Below, one piece after another: positions 36,280 to 45,545 of a DNA stretch of 64,000 nucleotides. Source of the stretch: Gemmataceae bacterium (GTDB taxonomy: Bacteria; Planctomycetota; Planctomycetia; Gemmatales; Gemmataceae). The position numbers were made by a program, and so were the translations under genes. Where the stretch lies: NCBI GenBank assembly GCA_025055795.1, contig JANWVV010000011.1:1-64000 (forward strand), in the 5' to 3' direction. Position 1 is the first letter of the stretch; the number at the start of each line of letters is the position of its first letter. Below the pieces are notes generated by a model. That model was not told the DNA's origin. It saw only the letters and a list, made by a program, of their open reading frames with translations, and did not search any database.

Positions 36280-37611
36280 ATGGCACGCTGGTGGGCAGGA
36301 CTGATCGGGCTGACCCTGGCAGTAGGATGCACACGCTACGGGCTGAACCCGCCGGGGGGACCGTTCGCCCGCGGAGAGCGAGGCCGCGACGCTATCCCAG
36401 GAGCAGCGGCTACCGAGGACGCAACCCAAGGCCGACCAGGCCAGGGGGTCATTCCTGCTAGTGGCCAGCTACCACTGCGGCGGCCGCTGCTACCGCGACG
36501 CCGCGGTGCCGTCCCGGCAGAAGCTCTTCCCTCTCCCTACGCTAAGGACGCTCCGCTTCCTCCCATTCCGCCGACCGCTCATGGCCCGACTCCCAACGCC
36601 GGCCCGGCACTGCTACCGCCAGCGGGTCCGCCGCCTGAAGGGGTCGTACCGCCAGCCACACCGCCTACTGTCGTACCGCCTTCCTCGTCCCCCGCGGTCC
36701 CTCCCACCCCTCCCCGACCCCCGTCCACTTCAGAACCACAACCCCCTACTTCTACAAAACAGCCGGCAAACACGGAAACACCGGCAACTGCCGCACCATC
36801 AACCTCGCCTTCTCCTCCGACTCCAGCGACCAGTCCCTCATCGAATGCCGAAGGCACTGCGGCGATCCGCCAGCTTCTGCAAACCGCTCGGCAACGCTGG
36901 GCAACCATCAACACCTACGAGGCGATTGTCGTTCGCCGCGAACTGGCCCCGAACAAGCAACGCACCTACGACCGTGTCTTCTACCAGTTCCGCAAAGAGC
37001 CTTTCGCCGTCTACATGCGTAACTTGGACGAGGCTAACGCCGGCCGTGAATTACTGTACAATCCGCAGCAGCACGGCGATAAGATCTACGCCATTGTCGG
37101 CAAAGCCGACGAAGGACTGCTTTACAAAGCCGGTCAGCGGGCCCCGGCCGTCTCACCGGATTTCCCGATGGTCAAGCAGAAGTCCCGCTACAGCATTCGC
37201 GAAGCGGGCTTAGGTACTCCCCTGCAGCGTGTCCAGCAATGGCTGGAAAAAGTGGAACGGGGTCAGATCCCCCCGCAAAATCTGCGCTTCCAGGCCAACG
37301 TGCAGCGACCGGAAACCAGCGAGCCCCTCCATCTGGTCGAGCTTACCGTGCGCCCCGGCGACGATCCCCTTCTGCCCACAGGGGGCCGTCGCCAGTGGTT
37401 CTTCCATGCCAATCCTCAAGCTCCTAGCTATGCCCTGCCCATCCTTATCCGGGCCCTGGAAAGTGACGGCCAGGAAGTGGAATACTACTGGATCGAACGG
37501 TTCGAACCCAACGTCCGACTAACCGATGCCGATTTCCACCCTGATCGTCTGGGCACCACACCTAACAAAAAAGACGATCGCGAGCCCAAACGTCTGTTAC
37601 CTAAAAAGTAA
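36280..37611 (+). CDS. Lipoprotein with DUF1571-like domain
   Basis: Exported lipoprotein of 443 aa. The signal peptide ends in a lipobox (MARWWAGLIGLTLAVGC, Cys about 17). Residues about 60-190 are extremely Pro/Thr/Ser-rich, a likely periplasmic spacer. The C-terminal domain (LLQTARQRWATINTYEAIVV, RKEPFAVYMRNLDEAN, KPxF-like downstream parts) resembles DUF1571, a planctomycete-rich family. The function is unknown. Start ATG 36280 is preferred over 36262 because the signal peptide begins there and AGGAAG lies upstream. Confidence 0.78.
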   Translation: MARWWAGLIGLTLAVGCTRYGLNPPGGPFARGERGRDAIPGAAATEDATQGRPGQGVIPASGQLPLRRPLLPRRRGAVPAEALPSPYAKDAPLPPIPPTAHGPTPNAGPALLPPAGPPPEGVVPPATPPTVVPPSSSPAVPPTPPRPPSTSEPQPPTSTKQPANTETPATAAPSTSPSPPTPATSPSSNAEGTAAIRQLLQTARQRWATINTYEAIVVRRELAPNKQRTYDRVFYQFRKEPFAVYMRNLDEANAGRELLYNPQQHGDKIYAIVGKADEGLLYKAGQRAPAVSPDFPMVKQKSRYSIREAGLGTPLQRVQQWLEKVERGQIPPQNLRFQANVQRPETSEPLHLVELTVRPGDDPLLPTGGRRQWFFHANPQAPSYALPILIRALESDGQEVEYYWIERFEPNVRLTDADFHPDRLGTTPNKKDDREPKRLLPKK

Positions 37612-38214
37612 AACGTGTAGACCCTCCGAACCCAATCTGAATGGTCGGGTTTCCACAGTCATGTTTCTAATACAATAGTACAGTTATTTGCAGAGAAGTC
37701 AAGGGGGCCGCAACTGCCGGTTATTTAGCTATTTGCAGCTCGAGCATCCCTTTGGTAGGCGGATAGTGCAAGCGGGACTTGTTGTAATCTCTGTCTGTTT
37801 TGCTCAGATGAGGCTATGTAGTGGAAACAAAGCTGGCCATGGCGTCTGGACCGTTTTCAGGAATAACCCAAAGATCAAAAAGGGACCGAAGCTCAACGGT
37901 CTGGCCAGTTGTCGGTAATAGGGGCCCGTCCAAGGAGAGCAATTCCTCGAGCGGAGGGGTCGATGGTCACTTGGCCATGGGTGTCAAGGTGGCAGGCAAC
38001 GGGAGAAGGGTCGGCAGGCGGAGAAGGGGGTAATTTAGGTAGTGTTGCTCTTGTCAAAGGTAACGTATCTGGCGTATCTTTCAGTAGTTAGTGCGGTAAT
38101 CCGTATTCGGGAGAGGTTCGGCATCGACTTTGCAGGCGGCTAGCCGGTGGGGATGCTTCCCTTGCGGGGCGGTCGGCCTCCCGAAGCGGCCGCCATGCCA
38201 CGGGGAGGTGGGCT
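37612..38214. other. Intergenic region, no gene seen
   Basis: 600 bp. AACCC/GGGTT near 37634-37652 gives only a weak terminator-like hairpin after the lipoprotein gene. No coding frame with a ribosome site. A promoter candidate for the next gene is listed separately. Confidence 0.4.
38051..38080 (+). promoter_or_regulatory. Possible promoter for receiver protein and groES
   Basis: TTGTCA (38051-38056), an 18-bp spacer and TATCTT (38075-38080), about 135 bp before the receiver gene. Moderate matches only. Confidence 0.35.
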
Positions 38215-38670
38215 ATGGTACGGCAGACGCCCCCCGGTCGGCCCGAGGCGCAGGCCCTTGACCGCCGCTTTGCGGTCCTGATTGCCGATGACGACCGGGG
38301 CACGCGGGAAACTCTGGGCGAAGCGCTGGAGCAGCGGGGCTATCGCACCTTGCTGGCAGCCGATGGTGCCGAGGCGGTTGAAGTGGTTCAGATGGAACTG
38401 GTCCATCTGGTCCTGTTCGACCTGCACATGCCACGGCTGTCGGGGCTCGATGCTCTGCTGGCCATCCGCCACCTGCTGCAGCCTTCCCCGCCTGCCGTGC
38501 TCATGACGGCTGACGCTACCAACGACCTGATGCGCCGGGCATTCCAGGCCCAGGTCTTCAGCGTCCTGCCCAAGCCCGTGCAGTTACCCCTGGTTGTCCA
38601 TACGCTGGCCCGTGCCATCCGCCAGACCTATGGCGTCGCTCCCCCGGCAAGCGAACATCCCCACGGCTGA
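38215..38670 (+). CDS. Single-domain response regulator
   Basis: 151-aa protein consisting of a receiver domain (FAVLIADDDRGTRETLGEAL, phospho-Asp in LVLFDLHMPRLSG, Lys in VLPKPVQ) with no output domain. Such CheY-like proteins act by protein interaction or as phosphate relays. GGGGAGGTGGGCT precedes the ATG. It lies 45 bp before groES on the same strand, so the two may be co-transcribed; no kinase is adjacent. Confidence 0.85.
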   Translation: MVRQTPPGRPEAQALDRRFAVLIADDDRGTRETLGEALEQRGYRTLLAADGAEAVEVVQMELVHLVLFDLHMPRLSGLDALLAIRHLLQPSPPAVLMTADATNDLMRRAFQAQVFSVLPKPVQLPLVVHTLARAIRQTYGVAPPASEHPHG

Positions 38671-38715
38671 GTTCAGCTTTCTTCCTTCCCTGTTGCCACC
38701 GAGGAGTTCGACGCA

Positions 38716-39003
38716 ATGAAAATTACTCCGCTCAACGACAAAGTCCTCATCGAACGGATGGAAGCGGACGACAAAACCGCTGGCGGCATCATCCTGCCCG
38801 ACACCGCTAAGGAAAAACCCAAACAGGGTAAAGTGCTAGCTCTAGGCGAAGGCAAACTGCTGGAAAATGGCCAGCGTGTCCCCTTCCAGGTCAAGGTAGG
38901 CGACCGCGTCCTGTTCTCGTCCTATGCTGGTAATGAAGTGCAAGTTGAAGGCAAGGAATACCTGGTCATGAGCGAAGACGACATCCTCGCCGTCGTCGAC
39001 TGA
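38716..39003 (+). CDS. groES: Co-chaperonin GroES
   Basis: 95-aa GroES, the lid of the GroEL folding chamber. Canonical sequence: [20 protein letters not shown], the mobile loop [20 protein letters not shown], and the C-terminus [19 protein letters not shown] lies upstream of the ATG. No groEL follows; the next gene is gyrB in the opposite direction. No CIRCE element (TTAGCACTC-N9-GAGTGCTAA) was seen upstream, and the receiver gene lies just ahead. Confidence 0.96.
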   Translation: MKITPLNDKVLIERMEADDKTAGGIILPDTAKEKPKQGKVLALGEGKLLENGQRVPFQVKVGDRVLFSSYAGNEVQVEGKEYLVMSEDDILAVVD

Positions 39004-39332
39004 TCCCTTTCCACTGTCTGACGATCAATTTTGCATCCGTCGATGCACCTGGACAATTCCGAGGCCCCCATCCGGCCGGGCAGCCACTCCCGATAGCGAC
39101 TATCCAAGAAGTGCCGAGCACCGGACATGCACCAGCCCCCACCCGGGACCTTTCGGACTACCTCTGGATACTGCACTGTTCATGCAGATTCAGGGACATC
39201 CAAGACTAACAGGATTTGGAGATATTCGAGGTCATAGAGGTATGCCGAGTCTGGTCGGCCCTCGGGAGGCTGACACTGTGATGCGGTCCGGGGCCTGCTA
39301 TGGCGTCGCGGAGGTCACTGGCGAGGCGTGCT
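39004..39332. other. Convergent intergenic region, nothing recognised
   Basis: 329 bp between the ends of groES and gyrB. I see no strong hairpin terminator, repeat or RNA gene. Confidence 0.45.
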
Positions 39333-41906
39333 TCAGGCGCCGTAGTCGATGTCTTCGAAGTTGTGGATGGCGCGTTTCATGATGAACTGTTTGCGTCCTT
39401 CCACTTCTTCGCCCATGAGCATACGGAACAACTCCTCGGCCCGTTGGGCATCCGAGAGGGTCACGCGTCGCAGGGAGCGATGTTTGGGATCAAGGGTGGT
39501 AGCCCACAGTTCCTCGGGGTTCATTTCGCCTAACCCTTTGAAGCGGGTGACCGCGATGCCGGCTTCGCCCAGATCACGGATCTTGGCCGGCAGCGTCAGC
39601 AGATCGGGCAGGGGGGTGCGTTTATCGCCATGAATCAGGGTGAAGCGGACGGGCGGCTCCCGTCCCGCCAGGCGGGGCAAGGGCAACAGATCAGCTGGTT
39701 CGAAGCCGGCATCCAAGAGCTTGAGCAGTGCCCGGTTGAGGCTCCGCAGTTCGTGCCATTCTTCCAAGGCGTACTGACCGGCGGCCAATTCAACAGGAGG
39801 GGCACCGGCTGGGGTAGCGGCATCGGAGAGTGTCAGCTCCTGGCCTAAGGCCTGGGCTTGTTCGGCCCGGAAGGCCTGCAACTCCTGCTGCGTAGCAAAC
39901 CAGTAGTCGCGTCCGGCAAAGCGGACGTGGTAAACGGGAATTTCAACGATCTGCCTGCCTTCCCGTTCCAAGGTGCGGGCCCGACGCAGGACACTTTCCA
40001 GGGTCTGTCCGCGCCGTTCCAACTGGACCACGACGTTTTCGATGTCCGCCAAGACCGGCAACAACCGTCCTAGTTCCTCACTGTTCAGTTCGCGGGCTGC
40101 CTGACCGGGACGGGTAACACGCAACTGGGTGCCTCGTAAGCCCCGTTCCGTCAGTTCCCGGAGCATCTCCTCGCGGGTAGCAACGAAACGCACCTCCTTT
40201 TTCTGCGTCACCTTGTAAAGAGGCGGGCGAGCCACATAAATGTACCCTTCTTCGATCAGCTTGCGCATCTGGCGGAAAAAGAAGGTGAGTAGCAAGGTGC
40301 GAATGTGCTGCCCGTCCACGTCGGCATCGGTCAGGATGATGATCTTGCCGTAGCGAACCTTGCTGATGTCTTCGACGTTGTCGATGTCGATACCGATGGC
40401 GGCGATCAGGGCCGTGATTTCGCTATTTTTCAGCAGTTTGTCCAAGCGTGCCTTCTCAACGTTGAGGACTTTGCCTCGCAAGGGCAGAACGGCCTGGAAG
40501 TAGCGGTCGCGTCCACTTTCGGCACTGCCACCGGCGGAATCGCCTTCGACCAGGAACAATTCGCTCTGGTCACGCTGCCGGGTAGTACAGTCCATCAGTT
40601 TGCCCGGCAGGCCGCCACCGCCGAGGATCTTTTTGCGGTCGATAACGGCGTCCCGGGCTTTACGGGCGGCGATGCGGGCTTCCGCTGCCAAGGCCACCCG
40701 CTTGCAGATCCGTGCTGCCTCCGAGGGGTTTTTCTCCAGATAATCGGTCAGGAAATCATAAACCGTACTGGTGACAATCCCTTCCACTTCGGGATTGTTC
40801 AGCTTGATTTTGGTTTGCGACTCGAAGACCGGGTCAGGATGACTGATGCTGACAATGGCCGTCAGGCCAGTGCGGAAATCTTCGCCGCGCAGTTCCAGAT
40901 CGGGTTTGAAGAGCCCTTCCTTTTTGCCATAGGTACTGATAGCTCGTGTCAAGCCGGCGCGGAAGCCGGACAGATGCGTTCCGCCACCGGGGTTGAAGGC
41001 GTTGTTGGTGTAGCAACGGATCCGTTCATCCTCTCCTTGGGTGTACTGCAGAGCCACCTCAACGGTGATCGGCAGTTTGCGGCCGCTGCCATCCGCCAGG
41101 GGGTAGTCGACCTGCCGCCGCATGGCAATCGGTGGGTGCTCAACCGTTTCACCTTGATTGAGCCAGGCGACAAACTCGGCAATCCCTCCCTGGAAGTGGA
41201 AGGTATCGCTCCGGCCGTCGCGTTCGTCGATCAGGGCAATGGTCAGGCCCTGGCAAAGGTAGGCGATTTCGCGGAAGCGATCAGCGAGGGTGTCGTAATC
41301 GAAGCTCAGGTCGCCGAAGATTTCGGGGTCGGGCTTGAACGTAATGGTGGTGCCGGTCTGGCCGGGTGGTGCCGGTCCCAGGTCCTGGAGTTCAGTGGTG
41401 GCATAGCCGCGTTCAAATTCCATTTTGTAGACGCGTCCATCACGTCGGACTTCGGCCTCGCACCATTCCGACAGGGCGTTCATCGCTTTGGCCCCCATCC
41501 CGTGCAGGCCGACCGAGACGCGATAGGCTTCGTTATCGAACTTGCCGCTGGTTCCGGCGATCGTCAGAGCCTCTTCCAGGGCCGAGCGGCCCGTTTCCGG
41601 TCGGATGCCCACGGGGATGCCCCGGCCATCATCGATGACCGACACCGCGCCATCCTTGTGCAACACCACACGGATGTTATGGCAATAGCCTGCCAGCCAC
41701 TCATCCACCGAGTTATACACAATCTCGTACACCAGATGGTGCAAACCGGCCGATTGCGTGTTCCCGATGTACATGCCGGGGTTCTGGCGGATGTGCGCAG
41801 CATCCTTGAGAGTTTTTAAATGTTCTTCGGTGTATTGACCGTTGGCCACTACCGCCCCTTTGGCAGCGGGTGTCGTCGTCACAAGCGGTTCTTCCTGTTT
41901 GTTCAT
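39333..41906 (-). CDS. gyrB: DNA gyrase subunit B
   Basis: ATPase/TOPRIM subunit of DNA gyrase, 857 aa, introducing negative supercoils with GyrA. GHKL motifs: EIVYNSVDEW, VIDDGRGIPVG, VGLHGMGAKAMNALS. Transducer region with QTKIKLNNPEV. TOPRIM: FLVEGDSAGGSAESGRD and ILTDADVDGQHI (catalytic Glu and DxD). The tail is RFKGLGEMNPEELWATTLDP. Roughly 200 residues separate YVARPPLYKV from RFKGLGEMN, an insertion making it much longer than the 640-aa Gram-positive form. ATG 41906 follows GTGAGGAACTTC, better than the GTG four codons upstream. Part of the dnaA-dnaN-dciA-gyrB cluster. Confidence 0.97.
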   Translation of the reverse strand: MNKQEEPLVTTTPAAKGAVVANGQYTEEHLKTLKDAAHIRQNPGMYIGNTQSAGLHHLVYEIVYNSVDEWLAGYCHNIRVVLHKDGAVSVIDDGRGIPVGIRPETGRSALEEALTIAGTSGKFDNEAYRVSVGLHGMGAKAMNALSEWCEAEVRRDGRVYKMEFERGYATTELQDLGPAPPGQTGTTITFKPDPEIFGDLSFDYDTLADRFREIAYLCQGLTIALIDERDGRSDTFHFQGGIAEFVAWLNQGETVEHPPIAMRRQVDYPLADGSGRKLPITVEVALQYTQGEDERIRCYTNNAFNPGGGTHLSGFRAGLTRAISTYGKKEGLFKPDLELRGEDFRTGLTAIVSISHPDPVFESQTKIKLNNPEVEGIVTSTVYDFLTDYLEKNPSEAARICKRVALAAEARIAARKARDAVIDRKKILGGGGLPGKLMDCTTRQRDQSELFLVEGDSAGGSAESGRDRYFQAVLPLRGKVLNVEKARLDKLLKNSEITALIAAIGIDIDNVEDISKVRYGKIIILTDADVDGQHIRTLLLTFFFRQMRKLIEEGYIYVARPPLYKVTQKKEVRFVATREEMLRELTERGLRGTQLRVTRPGQAARELNSEELGRLLPVLADIENVVVQLERRGQTLESVLRRARTLEREGRQIVEIPVYHVRFAGRDYWFATQQELQAFRAEQAQALGQELTLSDAATPAGAPPVELAAGQYALEEWHELRSLNRALLKLLDAGFEPADLLPLPRLAGREPPVRFTLIHGDKRTPLPDLLTLPAKIRDLGEAGIAVTRFKGLGEMNPEELWATTLDPKHRSLRRVTLSDAQRAEELFRMLMGEEVEGRKQFIMKRAIHNFEDIDYGA

Positions 41907-42265
41907 GAAGTTCCTCACTGCTTGTTTGGATCAACCCACACAACGTTGCGCGTCCAAGCTCGACAGCAGTTCCGGGTTGGGTAGGTCGAACTTGTTCAAG
42001 CCCAGTTCCCTACATGGTCGTTCCCTACGTTACTGCCTGCGGTTGCCTCCCTGCTTTCCGGCTTGCTTTCCATTCATACCGCGGCAGCCCCTTATTCCGG
42101 TCCGGATGGACCGGGGTGTGCCGTTGCCCAGGGCTTGCCACGGCCTTGATGGGGGGCAGATACCTGGGCTTCCCCCAAACGGGGTGGGCCAATAGGTGAC
42201 CAGGCATATTTGCCTGTTCAAAGCCATCGGCAGCGGGACGCTGGAGGGCAGCCGTGGTGTAGGGA
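41907..42265. other. Gap between gyrB and dciA-like gene
   Basis: 359 bp, unusually large for this otherwise compact replication cluster, so gyrB probably has its own promoter here. No gene or strong hairpin seen. Confidence 0.45.
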
Positions 42266-42646
42266 TCACCAGGCACCGGCCCGGAAGCGCAAGTCCGTGA
42301 TGGTCAGGCCAGCCAGGCGGTGACGCAGGGCTGCCAGCAACCGCCGCTTGTGGAACTGGGTCAATTCCTGCAGCAGCACGGCGGTTTTGACTTCCACTTC
42401 CAGCACGCCGCGGCGTAGGCCCAGGACGCGGGTCTGTTCCTTCCAGGCCGGCTCGATGGCGGCTTGCCAGGCCGCTTCCAGGCGTAACCGTTCGCTTTTG
42501 CGTCCCCAGCCTCGACTGACGAACAGGCGAGCCAGGATGTCGGCCAGCGGTTCGGCCCCACGCACCGGTCGGTCCGTAGGCCGACCCGACATGGGCCGTT
42601 CCCCCTGTCTGTTGGATCCGTAATCCCCTTCCGCGGGTTGACGCAT
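42266..42646 (-). CDS. dciA: DUF721 protein, DciA-like helicase loader
   Basis: 126-aa basic protein with the DUF721 fold: PLADILARLFVSRGWGRKSE, then RLEAAWQAAIEPAWKEQTRV and LRRGVLEVEVKTAVLLQELT. DciA loads the replicative helicase DnaB at the origin in bacteria lacking DnaC/DnaI, and its place between dnaN and gyrB supports that role. An N-terminal about 30 residues are charged and low complexity. AGGAGTGGAAGACGG precedes ATG 42646; ATG 42592 is an alternative. Confidence 0.85.
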   Translation of the reverse strand: MRQPAEGDYGSNRQGERPMSGRPTDRPVRGAEPLADILARLFVSRGWGRKSERLRLEAAWQAAIEPAWKEQTRVLGLRRGVLEVEVKTAVLLQELTQFHKRRLLAALRHRLAGLTITDLRFRAGAW

Positions 42647-42710
42647 CCGTCTTCCACTCCTGACGCAGTCTAGCTCCGATGCTCCAGACCTGCGGGTTGG
42701 CCGCTAGCGG

Positions 42711-43928
42711 TCAGGATTGTACCATGGGCATAACAACGTAGACCCAATCATCGCCGTAGCGGAACAAAGCTGGTTTATCCGGAGCCACCAATTCCAGCAC
42801 TACTTGCCCTGTCTGGGTTGCGGCCGTGTCCGTTGTTGGGTTTTGTGGAGGCTGGGCGGAGGCCCGTCCCCGTGTCGAAGAGGCCGGTTCTTCGCCGCGA
42901 ACCACGTTCAGATAATCCACGAGAAAATCCGGATCGAAGGCAACGCGGATTGCGGGACCGGTAAAATCGGGGAGCGACAATTCGACTTGTCCGGCACCGG
43001 TGGCCGCCCCACGCGATTCCAGTACGGCCGTGCCGGGACGGAAGGCAATGTCCACCCGCTTGCTTTGCTCATCCGTCATGATCCGTACCTGCCGGACCGA
43101 GGCCAGAAAGTCTTCCAACGGCAGATGGATCTTGATCTTGGCCGCCTTTTCAGTGCGTTCCAGGATGTCGCGGTAGGGCGGAAAGCGTCCCTGCACCAGG
43201 GTGGTGTAGATGGTGGCTCGTTCGGTCAGGAAACGCACATCGTTAGTACCCAGGCAGGCCCGGATCATTTCGCCATCGTCGGTCAGGCTGCGTTCCAGCA
43301 AGGTCATGGCCCGCAACGGGACCAAGGGGGCCACCGTGACGCCCTCCTGACCTTGCACGCTCACCGCTGCTTCCGCTAGGGCTAGACGCTTCGCATCGGT
43401 GGCCACCAGCCGGCATCGGCCGCCAGCAACTGGCTCCCACAGGATTCCCTTGAGAGCATAGCGGCTACTGGTGTCCTTCTTGTCCGCTGCGAACAAGGTA
43501 CGCCGGATCAGGTGACGGACGGTACCCGCTGGTCCTTCGACGATCACCCCCTGGTCGTCCTGGCCATCGGGCAACTCCGGGAATTCGTCCACCGGCCGTT
43601 GGGGAAGTTCGAAGCGGGCCGCTCCACACCGTAAAGTGGTGGTCTCCGTCCCGACAGTTTCCAGTTCCACACTCTCTCCCCGACTTTCCCGCAGAATCTG
43701 GGTGAGTTGCAAAGCAGGAACCAGGACGCTGCCGGCACGGACCACTTCCACGCCCCGCAACTCCTGACGAATCCCCAGTTCCGTATCGAAAGCGGTCAGC
43801 AGCAGGCGGTCCTGGTCAGCATCCAAACGGAAAAAGTTCAGGACCTCGCGCAAAGGTCGTGGTGGCAATGCCGCACTGGCTGCCTGACAGGCTTCCGCCA
43901 TCGCTTCCCGGTTCACGCTTAGTTTCAT
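42711..43928 (-). CDS. dnaN: DNA polymerase III beta subunit (sliding clamp)
   Basis: Processivity clamp of 405 aa. The N-terminus MKLSVNREAMAEACQAAS is typical, with FDTELGIRQEL, VPALQLTQILRES, FELPQRPVDEFPELPD, LIRRTLFAADKKDTSSRYAL, and the C-terminus DDWVYVVMPMVQ, matching the usual YVVMPMRL end. A Thr/Ala/Gln-rich insertion (about 345-375) lies in the third domain. Three-domain length is slightly above the usual 366-380. Follows dnaA in the same direction with the putative origin between. Confidence 0.96.
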   Translation of the reverse strand: MKLSVNREAMAEACQAASAALPPRPLREVLNFFRLDADQDRLLLTAFDTELGIRQELRGVEVVRAGSVLVPALQLTQILRESRGESVELETVGTETTTLRCGAARFELPQRPVDEFPELPDGQDDQGVIVEGPAGTVRHLIRRTLFAADKKDTSSRYALKGILWEPVAGGRCRLVATDAKRLALAEAAVSVQGQEGVTVAPLVPLRAMTLLERSLTDDGEMIRACLGTNDVRFLTERATIYTTLVQGRFPPYRDILERTEKAAKIKIHLPLEDFLASVRQVRIMTDEQSKRVDIAFRPGTAVLESRGAATGAGQVELSLPDFTGPAIRVAFDPDFLVDYLNVVRGEEPASSTRGRASAQPPQNPTTDTAATQTGQVVLELVAPDKPALFRYGDDWVYVVMPMVQS

Positions 43929-44561
43929 GGTCTTCTTCCCCCGCTTGGGATTTTTCTTCCTCTTTGCTGACCAACCCGGTTAAGTATCGGCAATCGGCAT
44001 TCCGCTGGGTTGCTGCTCCGGTTCAACCGTTCCGTTTTATTGCTGTCGGACTCAAACCTCTCGTTGTCACCTGTGGTTGTCCATCGCTGCTCACCTTGTG
44101 AAGTCTGTATCTGACTCCTTATCCGGGGAAGGTAAGATAGGAGAGACAATAGGAAACTCCGGCCAGTGGATGACGCGCCCATAAGAAATTTGGACGCAAC
44201 ATTCGTCTAAATGGCAAGTTGCGTCGCATGTAGTGGTTGTGGAAAAGTTGGCGCGCAGGTGTGGAAAGTATGCCGCGCACTGTCATGGAATATAGGCCGT
44301 TGTGGAGAAGGCCGCAGCAGTGGCCAAAGGCGCGTCGTTTGCTGACGAGGGCGCGGCACGGGCGCGCCAACTTTTCCACAGGTTCACACACGGCGGAGTT
44401 TCGGGTGTTGCGGGGAATTAATTCGAGGCCCCGCGGGAAAGCCAAGGCTAGCGGCGGGCCGATACGCGATCTCCGTAGCCAGGTGGTTGCCGGACAATTC
44501 GGCGTTTGGCGGACAGAAGCCTGTTTCGCACCAGGGGGATCCGCGAGCAGGCAGGGGCCAT
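43929..44561. other. dnaA-dnaN intergenic region, candidate replication origin
   Basis: This 633-bp gap contains the inverted DnaA-box pair described at 44238-44380, plus the promoter for dnaN. No protein gene is convincing here. Confidence 0.6.
44238..44380. other. oriC: Candidate oriC: inverted repeat with DnaA boxes
   Basis: A perfect 19-bp sequence TGTGGAAAAGTTGGCGCGC (44238-44256) recurs inverted at 44362-44380. Each end is a DnaA-box-like TTTTCCACA (consensus TTATCCACA). Two further boxes lie between: TGTGGAAAG (44260-44268) and TGTGGAGAA (44301-44309). Position between dnaA and dnaN supports an origin function; a dnaA autoregulatory site is the main alternative. I did not compute GC skew. 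Confidence 0.6.
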
Positions 44562-45545
44562 TTAGTGCAAAGCCGCTTGTAGGCGTCGGAACACCGCCTG
44601 CAGAGCGGTGTCCTGCTGCAGCCGCTGCTGCATCTGACGGCAGGCATGCAGGATGGTAGCATGGTGGCGGCCAAAGGCCTGGGCCAGTTGCGGCAGGGAC
44701 CAGCCCGCCTGACGCAGCAGATAAATGGCCAATTGACGGGGCAACAGGATACGTCCCAAGCGGCTGGAACTGAGTAGTTCCCGGCGACTGAGGCCGAATA
44801 CCTGACATATTTGCTGAAGGACTCGCTCCCATTGGGTGGCCGGTGCTGGTGCCTGCTCGGCAGTCAGGTGTTGCTGCAGGAGCTGCAGCAGGATGTCTGG
44901 CGTCGTTTGGGGCAGTCGGCGAGCTTGCTGGCGTAGCCGGCGGAGTCGCCCGAGGGCGGTCCGCAGGCCTTCGGGGCTGTTGGCCAGTCGTTCCACGGCC
45001 GTGGCAGGCAGAGGCAGGTGCCAACGGTGGGCCAGTGTCCGGATGATCCGGCGGCGGCTTTGCGCGCCCGGGGGCCACAGGGGGAGTACCAGGCCCGCGC
45101 TCAATCGCGAAGTCAAGCGACGGGGCAAATGATGCAGCTCGGCCACGGGCAGGCCACTGGTAATCAGCACGCCCCGGCCGTAGGCCTGACAGCGGTCCAT
45201 CAACTGGCATAATGATTCGGCCTGCCGTACCGCCAGATGCTGGATGTCCTCCAGGATGATCAGGCCCTTGGGCCCTGGTAGCTCGGCCGGGGGCCAATCG
45301 GCGGCTGCCAGCCGACACGCCGGCAGGTCCGTATGTTGACTCCACCAGGCCAACGCCCCTTCGGCTAGCTGGCTTTTGCCGCTGCCCGATGGACCATACA
45401 CTACCACTGACAGAGCTGAACGCTCTTGGGCCCATGCCCGCAACTGCGCACGAACTGCCCGCACAGCCGCGGCATTCTCCGGTACCACCACTAGCCCCGG
45501 TAGGGGGGGCAGACGACCTCTTCCTTCCGTCTTACCGCTGCCCAA
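44562..45545 (-). CDS. dnaA: Short, divergent DnaA replication initiator
   Basis: DnaA homologue of 327 aa, well short of the usual 440-460: domains I and II are missing. The AAA+ domain has Walker A GPSGSGKS (51-58), Walker B LIILEDIQHL (95-104, Glu before the Asp), sensor ITSGLPVAEL, and the Arg-containing LTSRLSAGLVLPLWPPG (145-160). Domain IV has LLPRQLAIYLLRQ, then FGRHHATILHAC (291-302), where the usual signature is RDHTTVLHAC: the base-contacting Asp and one Thr are replaced. Start is an inferred TTG at 45545 with GGGAAGG upstream; a GTG slightly inside is possible. It heads the dnaN-dciA-gyrB cluster. Confidence 0.9.
   Translation of the reverse strand: MGSGKTEGRGRLPPLPGLVVVPENAAAVRAVRAQLRAWAQERSALSVVVYGPSGSGKSQLAEGALAWWSQHTDLPACRLAAADWPPAELPGPKGLIILEDIQHLAVRQAESLCQLMDRCQAYGRGVLITSGLPVAELHHLPRRLTSRLSAGLVLPLWPPGAQSRRRIIRTLAHRWHLPLPATAVERLANSPEGLRTALGRLRRLRQQARRLPQTTPDILLQLLQQHLTAEQAPAPATQWERVLQQICQVFGLSRRELLSSSRLGRILLPRQLAIYLLRQAGWSLPQLAQAFGRHHATILHACRQMQQRLQQDTALQAVFRRLQAALH

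Noticed and set aside
40305-41819. A 504-codon open frame on the plus strand
   Set aside because: It lies fully antisense within gyrB; the minus strand encodes a clear GyrB protein.
44119-45435. A 438-codon minus-strand frame over the dnaA-dnaN gap and dnaA
   Set aside because: It overlaps dnaA in another frame and is Pro/Ala/Arg-rich, low-complexity, with no domain; the DnaA frame is convincing.
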